DNA from: Actinotignum schaalii FB123-CNA-2
GTDB lineage: Bacteria > Actinomycetota > Actinomycetes > Actinomycetales > Actinomycetaceae
NCBI RefSeq assembly: GCF_000411135.1
Contig: NZ_KE150263.1
Coordinates: 310,594-374,593 of the forward strand
Direction: 5' to 3'
DNA length: 64,000 nucleotides
Shown here: positions 43,061 through 51,200 of the stretch, piece after piece
Numbering within the stretch: position 1 is the first letter of the stretch
Layout: the number at the start of each line of letters is the position of its first letter
Position numbers and translations under genes: made by a program
Notes under the pieces: model-generated
The model's database searches: none
What the model was told of the DNA's origin: nothing
What the model saw: only the letters and a program-made list of their open reading frames with translations

Positions 43061-43714
43061 ATGGTTAATCTACGCAAAATTATGGGGATCCCCTTAGTTT
43101 TCGGGTTTGGTATCGCAACTCTTGCGAGCTGTTCACAAGAAGAACCAGCGAGGAGCTCTGCACCCTCGACTCCAGCCGCAGCCTCTCAGTCAGGTGATGA
43201 CTCCAATCAATGGATGCTTAACCAAGGTCCTCGAAAACCGACGCCCACGCCCCAAAAACCTTCCCTTAAAACATTCAATGTCGGCGACACCATTACGTTG
43301 CCTTCGGCAACGTTTACCGTCAAAACTATTGAACAAAGGGAAGAAATTCCCTCCTCAAGTCCCCAGTACATTCCTGATTTCGTTGCACCTGAAGGCAAGC
43401 GCCTTTGGTATTTTGACATCGACTGGACAAACACAACAAATGACGCAATCATGTCGGAATGCCATGGTCCTTACAAGTTTAATCTCACCGCATACGACAT
43501 TAACGGCGTCCAAATGCTCGAAGTCGAACAACCAGGAATGATTGAAGGGCAAAATTGTTCGAGTGGATTACTAAAAGGAGAATCAGGGAACTGGAAGACA
43601 GCATTCACAAGTCTTGACGCGGACTTTGGTTGGGCTATCTTTGAGGACTACGGTGGAGGCAGAGCAATCGTAGTCAAAGACCCAAGCCTCGATCTAGTTG
43701 AAATAAAAGAATAA
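43061..43714 (+). CDS. secreted lipoprotein, DUF4352-like
   Basis: 217 residues. Signal peptide MVNLRKIMGIPLVFGFGIATLASC with lipobox LASC (Cys24), a Ser/Pro/Ala linker to about 75, then a beta-rich domain (FNVGDTITLPSATFTVKTIEQRE, LWYFDIDWTNTTNDAI) of the layout common in DUF4352 extracellular domains. Two later cysteines (ECHGPY, NCSSG) may form a disulfide. The ATG is chosen because it opens the signal peptide; a -10 box sits six bases upstream. Its base composition is lower in GC than its neighbours, as for the lipoprotein at 2766, which suggests later acquisition. Function unknown. Confidence 0.75.
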   Translation: MVNLRKIMGIPLVFGFGIATLASCSQEEPARSSAPSTPAAASQSGDDSNQWMLNQGPRKPTPTPQKPSLKTFNVGDTITLPSATFTVKTIEQREEIPSSSPQYIPDFVAPEGKRLWYFDIDWTNTTNDAIMSECHGPYKFNLTAYDINGVQMLEVEQPGMIEGQNCSSGLLKGESGNWKTAFTSLDADFGWAIFEDYGGGRAIVVKDPSLDLVEIKE

Positions 43715-43778
43715 GATTACTGTAAGTAGATTAGCGATCTCTACCACTTGTAGTGCTCGGAAGACCATTTTAACGGTG

Positions 43779-43818
43779 GGGGCGTATCGGTAACCAACTC
43801 GATACGCCCCTTTCGTTT
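43779..43818. terminator. bidirectional terminator
   Basis: GGGGCGTATCG (43779-43789) and CGATACGCCCC (43800-43810) form a perfect 11-bp stem followed by TTTCGTTT. It lies between the convergent lipoprotein and LRV-domain genes. Confidence 0.88.
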
Positions 43819-43899
43819 AGTCACGACCTGCGATCACTAGCCCTAGAAAAGTTCAAGCTAGTAATAGCAGCATCCTGACTACCTACATGTTTATTAGTT

Positions 43900-44868
43900 T
43901 TATTGCTGCTTTTTGACCACCAGTACGATAGCCCAGATGGAGAAGGCAATATCCACGATGGTGGCGAGGATAAAGAGAATAAAACCAATACCCACGCTGG
44001 CAACCTCAGAGAATTCAGAAAGCTTCGACAGCGCGTTCATGCTCCCGATGAAGAGCAGAATCCCGAAAAGCAAACCCACCCCACCGGCGGTGGCCATGGT
44101 CCACTTCTTCTTGATGACAAGAGCGAGCGTGGAGAAAACAGCCGCAATGAGGTAGCAGAGAATGATCATCCACGCCGATTCGGCATCCCCTGTCATCATG
44201 CTGGCGGAAAAACCGAAGGCAGAGGCGAAGGGCAGGAAAACGCTGAGCATCGCAAGTACCTGAGCACCAATGAGCACGGCCGGCACGATCGTACGCCAGT
44301 TGATACCGCCTGTTGCGGAAGCATTCGCGAAACTCTGGCGCATCGCGCCGGCCTGCTGGGCGACCGCCGGAGCTACCCGGTTGTTCACAAATTCCTTGGC
44401 CCCGGTGGCGAATTGCTTGAGACCTTCTTTCATATCCCCCACGGAATTATCGGGAATGCCCGGCCCTGCCACGGTACCCTGGGCCACGGCCTCCTGGTAT
44501 TCCCGCAACGTGGGTTCGCGCCCGTTATCCAGTTGGAAACGAGCCTGCCACTGTTCGGTGGTGAGGGGCTGCGAGACATGCGCGGCGGGCTGCTGGAACT
44601 GAGGTGCGGACTGCTCTTCCGGCTGCACTGCCGGTTGCTGAGCCTGCGCACCCTGCGGGGCCTGCTGCGCCGGGGCTTCGGCCTGGCGCTCGCGAATCCA
44701 GGAGACCAGCGCCGGATAGCACTGCGGGTGGACCGCGATAGCCTCCCAGAGGTCGGGACGCTGAGCCGCGATATCAGCAAGATCCCGCGCGGTAATCTGC
44801 GGGTCCGCCAAGTTCTCAAGGGTCATCGTGCGCGGATCGTACATCATAGCCGTTCTACTTTCTCCCAT
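43900..44868 (-). CDS. LRV-domain membrane protein
   Basis: About 322 residues. The N-terminus has a variant leucine-rich repeat motif common in actinobacteria (DPQITARDLADIAAQRPDLWEAIAVHPQCYPALVSWIRER), followed by a Gln/Ala/Pro-rich linker, a short QARFQLDNGREPTLREYQEAV segment and four membrane segments in the C-terminal half. The function is unknown; the LRV part suggests a protein contact. The start is uncertain: the ATG at 44868 is used here, but 44889 or the ATG pair at 44847 are possible, and no ribosome-binding site decides. Confidence 0.75.
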   Translation of the reverse strand: MGESRTAMMYDPRTMTLENLADPQITARDLADIAAQRPDLWEAIAVHPQCYPALVSWIRERQAEAPAQQAPQGAQAQQPAVQPEEQSAPQFQQPAAHVSQPLTTEQWQARFQLDNGREPTLREYQEAVAQGTVAGPGIPDNSVGDMKEGLKQFATGAKEFVNNRVAPAVAQQAGAMRQSFANASATGGINWRTIVPAVLIGAQVLAMLSVFLPFASAFGFSASMMTGDAESAWMIILCYLIAAVFSTLALVIKKKWTMATAGGVGLLFGILLFIGSMNALSKLSEFSEVASVGIGFILFILATIVDIAFSIWAIVLVVKKQQ

Positions 44869-44934
44869 AGAATTTTCGTGCCGTGACAACGCGGACGAAA
44901 ACCCGTGTAGCTACTAATAGTTTCTATGGTTAAC

Positions 44935-45010
44935 ATACGGAGTTTTCTCCTGTAGCAACTGTATCCCAGCTACCCTGGATACGTGGAGTTTATGAAAAAC
45001 TCTACAGGTA
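44935..45010. other. inverted repeats upstream of the proline-rich membrane protein
   Basis: GTATCC and GGATAC (about 44958-44981), CCTGTAG and CTACAGG (44951-44957, 45003-45009) and GAGTTTT and AAAACTC can pair in competing ways in the 100 bases before the gene at 45082. This could be an attenuating leader. The reading GTACGACGGCG near 45008 is a copy of the dispersed element. Confidence 0.35.
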
Positions 45011-45081
45011 CGACGGCGGGGCTCATCACGCGAGTTCCACCTTCCACGTCACCGTACTCCATCTGTGAGGAAGGACTTTCT

Positions 45082-46713
45082 ATGACTAACGGACCTGACC
45101 AGTTCCCACCGTCCACGCCGGTGCCGCCACCCCCGCCTCCGCCTCCGCCGCCTTCCGCGCCGACGCCCGAGGACGCGGAGCTGACCCGGACTATTCCGCA
45201 CGTCGAGGAGGTGCCGGCAGCGCAGCCGGAAGCTACCCCGGCGTATCCGCTCGCGGTTCCGGTGCCTCCCCCGCAGCCCGATCCGGAGGCCGCATTCCCT
45301 GCTGAGACCCCCGCTGCAGATTCGCCCGCGCCAGCGGCGCCGTCGCCCCTGCCCCCAAGCGGGCCTGAAGCATGGCTCACCGCCGAGGCTGATGCGGGTG
45401 CGCCCACCCATATCGCACTTCCGCGCATGCTCGAGGAGATTCCGAGTGCGACCAGTGCCGGGGCTGCCCCGGATGCGATACCGGCTCCTGGCTACGCACC
45501 CGCTCCCGGTTATGTGCCGCACTCGGACTACGGTACCTCGCCGCAGAGCTACGCACCTCCGAGTGGCTACGGCACCGCGCCGAGTCCCGCGGCAGGACCT
45601 TGGGCGCAGGGAGGAATGTACCCGGCCGCTGCGATGCCCGCGGTGCCATATCAGAAGAAATCACATAAGAAATTGTGGATCAGCCTGGCGGTTTTGCTGG
45701 TGCTCGTCGTGGCGGGCGTTATTGGTTTTAAGGTAACGGCCAGTAAATTCGCGCCGGAGAAAACTGCCGAGGCATATCTCTCCGCGATTGTGGAAGGGAA
45801 GGCCAGCGCAGCGCTCGAGGTATACGACCCGAATGTGCGTTCCGGGGAGCGCCTATTCCTCAGCGATGAGATTTATAGCAAGGCCACGAATCGGCCCACC
45901 GATTTTGAGGTAATCTCCGCCTTTAAACAATCGCAGCCGGGCGGGAAAAATACCGTGCACGTGAACGCCGAATTCACCATCGATATGAAGAAATATCCGG
46001 TTGACCTCACGCTCAGCGAGCGCGGCAAGAAATTCCTGTTCTTCTCCGAATGGCAAGTGACCGATGCGCCACTGGGGACCGTGGAGCTACGTTCCGCCAC
46101 GCCGCGGGTGACTATTAATGGGGTCGACGTCGATCTTTCGACCACGGTGGACCCGGCCACGAAGGGCGAGCGTGCCAGCGAGTACTACTCACTCCCCGCT
46201 TTCCCGGGGACCTACACGGTGGGTGCCCAGGGCGGTGATACCTTCGTGAGTTTCGGGGAGGCGGAGAGTGTATCCGTTCCGGTTATTGGCCCGGGTTCCT
46301 CGGCATCCATTGAACCGAGCTTCACCCCCGAGGTAACCGCGGAAATCCAAAAGCAGGTCAATTCCCGCTACGAGGCGTGCATGCCCGCTAATACCTTCGA
46401 GGTGCAAGACTGCCCCGAATTGAATATGAGCGATCCTCTTTTCCAGGCCGTGACGGAGATTCGACGCTCGTGGAAGGAAGAACCTAAGGTCGAGGTGGAG
46501 GCCTCCAGCCTGCGCTACGAGAATGGCGCTTATGTGGGCACCGCCAAGGTCAAGGGCAAGGCGATTATTAATTACAAGCAGCGCTACAGCGAGAAGGATC
46601 CCTGGAAAGAATCGGAGTGGCCGGTCAATATCTGGGTGAACCGCACCCTGCGCTTCGAAGTGAAGGACGGGGCGATCACGGTGGATTTCTCCAAGGATAA
46701 TTACGGCTGGTAA
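45082..46713 (+). CDS. TcaA-like membrane-anchored protein with a proline-rich cytoplasmic tail
   Basis: 543 residues. The first 190 are Pro/Ala/Tyr-rich with a poly-proline run (VPPPPPPPPPPSAP) and GYAPAPGY-like repeats; one membrane segment (KLWISLAVLLVLVVAGVIGF, about 195-215) follows, then an external part with NTF2-like and small beta domains (KTAEAYLSAIVEGKASAALEVYDP; PRVTINGVDVDL). This layout resembles TcaA/YvbJ-type proteins, which bind cell-wall or antibiotic ligands in Firmicutes; the actinobacterial role is unknown. AGGAAGGA before the ATG fixes the start; a frame beginning at 44983 has no such site. Confidence 0.7.
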   Translation: MTNGPDQFPPSTPVPPPPPPPPPPSAPTPEDAELTRTIPHVEEVPAAQPEATPAYPLAVPVPPPQPDPEAAFPAETPAADSPAPAAPSPLPPSGPEAWLTAEADAGAPTHIALPRMLEEIPSATSAGAAPDAIPAPGYAPAPGYVPHSDYGTSPQSYAPPSGYGTAPSPAAGPWAQGGMYPAAAMPAVPYQKKSHKKLWISLAVLLVLVVAGVIGFKVTASKFAPEKTAEAYLSAIVEGKASAALEVYDPNVRSGERLFLSDEIYSKATNRPTDFEVISAFKQSQPGGKNTVHVNAEFTIDMKKYPVDLTLSERGKKFLFFSEWQVTDAPLGTVELRSATPRVTINGVDVDLSTTVDPATKGERASEYYSLPAFPGTYTVGAQGGDTFVSFGEAESVSVPVIGPGSSASIEPSFTPEVTAEIQKQVNSRYEACMPANTFEVQDCPELNMSDPLFQAVTEIRRSWKEEPKVEVEASSLRYENGAYVGTAKVKGKAIINYKQRYSEKDPWKESEWPVNIWVNRTLRFEVKDGAITVDFSKDNYGW

Positions 46714-46767
46714 ACGTGGGCTCATAACGGCATACCGTTAGCTCGGATCCAGTCCAGTACTGCATGA

Positions 46768-46851
46768 ACCGGGCCCGGTGCCGCACGACGGACCGGGCCC
46801 GGTGCCGCACGGTGGACCGGGCCCGATGCCGCACGGTGGACCGGGCCCGGT
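46768..46851. repeat. 24-bp tandem repeat array
   Basis: Three and a half units of 24 bases: ACCGGGCCCGGTGCCGCACG plus four bases (RYGG), at 46768, 46792, 46816 and the partial 46840. Each unit includes the palindrome GGGCCC. Only a few positions differ between copies, so the expansion looks recent. Confidence 0.9.
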
Positions 46852-46853
46852 AT

Positions 46854-46910
46854 GTGTTTTCCGGGGTGTACTGCGAATGTCGTACATACGAAGTACAGCG
46901 CTGAAAACAC
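46854..46910. other. long imperfect hairpin, possible terminator or RNA element
   Basis: GTGTTTTC (46854-46861) pairs with GAAAACAC (46903-46910); inside, TGTACT (46867-46872) pairs with AGTACA (46892-46897), and ATGT with ACAT around a CGT tip. With the internal loops this gives about 20 base pairs over 57 bases. It follows the tandem array and lies between the two convergent stops. Confidence 0.6.
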
Positions 46911-46948
46911 CTGGCGCCCCCGCAGATGCTGGTGTGACTCCTGCGGTT

Positions 46949-47020
46949 TGACTTATAGGACCTCAGTTCGACTATAGGAACTCAGTTCACCCAGGATTCC
47001 CTCAGCTCACCCAGGATTCC
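46949..47020. repeat. nested small tandem duplications across the glycosylase stop codon
   Basis: GACT(T)ATAGGAMCTCAGTTC occurs twice (46949-46968, 46969-46987). CTCAGYTCACCCAGGATTCC occurs twice (46981-47000, 47001-47020); the second copy is the last codons plus stop of the glycosylase gene and the first is its duplicate outside the gene. Confidence 0.85.
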
Positions 47021-48105
47021 AGAAGAGTCGTTATCTCGCTTCGAATACTTTCGGGTGAGAAGCCCTCATCCACCTCAAGGTTTTCTATTCCCACGTGGCC
47101 ATCTTTTACCCGAGCCGCGACACGCCCGATAATCTGCTCATCACACAGAATCGGCATCCCGAAATATCCAAACTCCCGTTTATGCGCGGGCTTATATGCC
47201 TCGAGTCGATAGTCTTTTCCGAAAAGCTCACGCTGGCGCGAGCGCGTCCAGATAAGCGAATCGAAGGGAGATAGCAGCGTCATACTGCCCGTTTCCCAAC
47301 GGGCGTTATGTAGTTCCTCCATGAGGGCCTCGTGAGCAAGCCACGTTCCGGCCAGCCCGCGCACCTCAACCGCTACATATCCGTCCGCAAAACAATGCTC
47401 GCGGATATTCGCGCTTTTCGGGAACCTGAAATAATCCACCACATCGTCAAGGCGCGCAATCCCGAGTGCCCTCAGGGCTAGCGCAACGGTTTTATTCAGG
47501 CTTGTATCCGCATCGAGAAGCTCCACGTCCGGCAAACCCGCTTGCTCGGGCGTGCAGTAAATTCTTTGCCACTTCTCGTCTCGGCTGATCACCGCGAGTT
47601 CACCAATGCTCAGCAACCATTCACAGGCAGTTTTAACCGGGCTGCTGCGCTCCCAGCCCTGCCCCACCGCTCGCCCGAGCTGCGAGTGCACCATCGGGCC
47701 GTTCTCGCGTATGCGTTCCAGCACGGCCCGCGCCACATCGTCATCGACCTGGAGACCGGATAACCCGTGCTCTTTAATACGGCGACGACGCCAATGGAGC
47801 AAGGGCCATATTAACCTGGGCATAAGCGAATGCGCGTGGCCCCAAGTTTCGAAGAGGCCAGTCGAACTCTCGTGCAGCAGCGGTAAGCTCTGTTTATCGA
47901 CCCCGCGGGCCAGCAGAACCAATTCTTGAGATCTGCGTACGGCCTGTAGCGAATCAATCTGGACGCAGCCGGGGCGCTGGAAAACATCGGCGATAGAAGG
48001 CTCGGCGCTGCGAACTTCCGGGGCGAGCATCTGCGCCGTCACCGCAATTTTCCGCGCTGTTGCAATATCGATGCGATACCGCGGCTCACTATCAGGATTC
48101 ACCAT
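47002..48105 (-). CDS. YcaQ/AlkX-like DNA glycosylase (HTH_42 family)
   Basis: About 367 residues from the ATG at 48105 (GTG at 48108 is also possible; no ribosome-binding site). The family motif is GCVQIDSLQAVRRSQELVLLARG: Q-I-D at 49-51 is the QxD signature of YcaQ/AlkX, as opposed to QxQ of AlkZ. LIWTRSRQRELFGKDYRLEAYKPAHKREFGYFGMPIL is the conserved C-terminal block. AlkX unhooks DNA interstrand crosslinks. It is a single gene; its 3' end, including the stop, is duplicated just outside it. Confidence 0.85.
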   Translation of the reverse strand: MVNPDSEPRYRIDIATARKIAVTAQMLAPEVRSAEPSIADVFQRPGCVQIDSLQAVRRSQELVLLARGVDKQSLPLLHESSTGLFETWGHAHSLMPRLIWPLLHWRRRRIKEHGLSGLQVDDDVARAVLERIRENGPMVHSQLGRAVGQGWERSSPVKTACEWLLSIGELAVISRDEKWQRIYCTPEQAGLPDVELLDADTSLNKTVALALRALGIARLDDVVDYFRFPKSANIREHCFADGYVAVEVRGLAGTWLAHEALMEELHNARWETGSMTLLSPFDSLIWTRSRQRELFGKDYRLEAYKPAHKREFGYFGMPILCDEQIIGRVAARVKDGHVGIENLEVDEGFSPESIRSEITTLLESWVS

Positions 48106-48176
48106 CACGGTATTGAAACATCCGCTGCCACCAAGAAGCAAGCGCCCACAGAGACACAAGCAACGCACACACAGAA

Positions 48177-48213
48177 CGGGGCGGGGTGGTTCGTGATGAA
48201 CTACCCCGCCCCG
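48177..48213. terminator. terminator downstream of the FAS gene
   Basis: CGGGGCGGGGTGGTTC (48177-48192) pairs with GAACTACCCCGCCCCG (48198-48213) over 16 positions with one wobble and a 5-base loop. It lies 38 bases beyond the FAS stop. Confidence 0.85.
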
Positions 48214-48250
48214 CTCTTATGGGATGGATCCGCCCTGCTTTAGCTCTGCT

Positions 48251-51200
48251 TTAGCGCAGCTGGTACTTTCCGTTCACCAGGCGGTAGCGCGGATCGAGGA
48301 GCAACGCAGCTTCGCCTTCGTGGCGATCCCCGGCGAAGCGCTCGTCCACCGAAGTTTCGGTGTAGAGCGGCGCGTGACCGACCATTCCGGCAACCAGGTG
48401 GCGCGCGCCGTCCAGCAGGCGCATATCAGCGCTCTCGCGCCACAGCTGGGCTGCCTTAGCGCCGTTGGTGCGCGCGATAGCAGCCTCGAACGCCGCCGGA
48501 TGCACGAGCATCATAAGCGCGGAGACATGCCCGAAGCCGAGCGAGGTCAGCACGGCCGCCTTAATATCTCCCACCTCGAGGACTTCACGCGGCCACACTA
48601 GGTAACTACGTTCCTCAAAGGCCGGATCGGAGCAGTCCAGGGCCTTATTGCCGGGGATCTTCCCGGTGGCAAACATCTGGGTGATGCCAGCCATCTGGAA
48701 GAGCGCCGCCCCGCCCTTGGAATGCCCGGTCAGGGTCTTCTGGGAAACCACATAGAGCGGGTTGCCTTCGCTGCGCCCCAGCGCCGTGAAGAGGCGGTCA
48801 TGGAGTTCCGCTTCGTTCGGATCATTCGCATTGGTGGAGGTATCGTGCTTGGAAAGCACGGCGACGTCGTCCACACTCACGCCGAGCTCACGCAGGTTCG
48901 TGGCCAGCACGGAGTTCTCTCCGCCCATGCCCGCGGCCAATGCTCCCAGGCCAGGTGCGGGAATCGAGGTTTGGATACCGTCCGCGAAGGAGCGGATGTA
49001 GGCCACCACCCCGTAGACCGGCAGCCCCATCTGGGCGGCCACGTCTCCGCGAGCCAGCAGCACCGTGCCGCCACCGCAAGCTTCCACGAAGCCACCGCGG
49101 CGCAGATCGCCAGCGCGGGAGAAGAAGCGCGGATTAATGCCCTTCTTCGCCATAGCGGCAGAATCCGCCGTCGCATTCATATCACCGAAACCGATGAGGG
49201 ACTCGACCTGCACGTCATCAATCGCACCGGAGACCACGAACTGGGCCTTGCCGGTGGCGATCTTATCCACGCCTTCTTCCACGGACACCGCGGCGGTCGC
49301 GCAAGCGCCGATGGGGTGAATCATGGAACCGTACCCGCCCACGTAGGCCTGCATGGTGTGCGCGGCGATCACGTTCGGCAGGGTTTCCTGGAGGATATCC
49401 TGCGGGTAATCCTTACCCAGGAAGCGATCCACGTACAGGCGGCGCATGGAGGTCATTCCGCCAAAGCCGGTGCCCTGCGTGGAGGAGACATCCACCGGAT
49501 GGACGTATTCGAGCAGCTCCGCCGGGGAAAACCCGGCCGAGAGGAAGGCATCCACCGCCGTCATGAGATTGTAGATAGCCATCCGGTCCGCGCCCTCCAC
49601 GAGCGATGCCGGAATCCCCCACTTGGCCGGATCGAAATCGGTGGGGAACTGCCCGCCCACGCGGCGGGTGAGAGTGGTACGGCGCGGCATATAGGTCAGT
49701 GCCCCGGCCTTGCGGGTCACCCGCCATTCGCCGTCTTCCTCGAAGAAGCTAGTGAAGCTCGGATCCGCTTCGGCGTGGGCGCGGGCTTCCGCTTCGCTGC
49801 CCACCGTGAAGGTCACGTCCTTCTCCAGGTAGACCGGGGCGATATCGGTGGTCCCGATATCAGCCAGCGGCCCGTCGTCCACAAAAGCGCGGATTCCGGA
49901 ACGTGCCACAACCTCATCACGATAGCGCTCGAAGATATCCTCTTCGGGCACCAGTTCCCCTTCGGGGGTGTACCAGCCCGGCTTGGGGGTATCGAACCAG
50001 GTAAGCAGGCCCATCATCCAGGCCAGCTCAAGCACCCCGGCCGGCGTGAGGTCCACATCGCCGTCGCTTTGAATCCCGAGTTCGGCTTCCCACCGGGTAC
50101 GCGAGCTACCCCAGGGGCCGGTTTCGCCCAAGCCCACGATCACCACGAGATCCTCAGGCTTCGCGGTGCCCTTCCCGAAAGCACCCAGGTCCATGGTCGG
50201 CTGGTGGATGCTCACCGGGCTGGGCAGGGCCCGCACACTCGGCGCGGCCTCCGCTGCCGGCGCGGGGGTGGCCGGCGTGATGCTCGCGGCCAGTTCGGGC
50301 AGGTTAATATCACCCAAGCCACCGGTCATATCGTGCATAACCGGCGCGGTACGGGCGGCCGCCACAGATTCAGGGGTAAAGAGAGTGAGCAATTCGCGCC
50401 CGGCCTCCGCCGTGGACCAGGTATGCACACCCTTGGCTTCCACGGCTTCCACCAGCGGATCGTTCCCGCCCATGAGGCCGGTGCCGCGCACCCACCCGAT
50501 CTTCGCGTGCGCGATGGTGGTGCGCTGCCCCCAGGGCTCCACGCGCCACTTATTGACCACGGCATCCAACGCGGCCTTGACCTCGCCATAGGCGCCGTCA
50601 CCACCGAAGGAACCCCGGTTCGGGGAGCCCGGCAAAATCACGTGCATGCGATGGTCGATGGCGGCATCGGTGCCCAGGCTCGCGAGGGTGCCGATGAGGC
50701 GTTCCACGCTCCACAGCAGAACACGGGCCTGGTTTTCCGCTTCGGGGCCGGCATCGCTGAGGTAGCCGCTCACCCGCGGCGCCGCGAAGGGCACCAGGAG
50801 ATCCGGAATGAGCGCCGGCTTGATGAGCTTCGAGGTGGCACCCACCGTTTCGCGCTGTTCGGCACCGATCCACGCGGTGATCGCGTCAACGTCGCGGAAG
50901 GAGGCGAGGTTGGCGGGAATGAGCCACAGTTCAGCACCGTTGATGGCGTTCTCGCGGTAGAGCTTCTTGGCGAAGTTCAGGCGCGCGGTGGAAATACGCG
51001 AGGAGGTGGCGACGACGGTTGCCCCGCCGGCCAGCAACCCGGCCACCACCGCACCCGCGATGGAGTTTTCTGCCATACCGGTCACCACCGCGACCTTCCC
51101 GGCGTAAATCCCCGGGGTGGTATCGCGGGCCGCACGGGCGATCTTGGTCAAACGCGCGGCGAGCTTGGGATTGCGGGCCGCCTGCCATTCGGCCTGGCGG

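Larger units (their letters stand above)
46714..47001. repeat. repeat-rich convergent intergenic region
   Basis: Between the TcaA-like gene and the glycosylase gene lie a 24-bp tandem repeat (46768-46851), a long hairpin (46854-46910) and two small tandem duplications (46949-47020). No gene is seen. Described separately below. Confidence 0.7.

Noticed and set aside
46768-46851. Possible CRISPR array
   Set aside because: The units are directly adjacent with no unique spacers, and there are no cas genes in the window.
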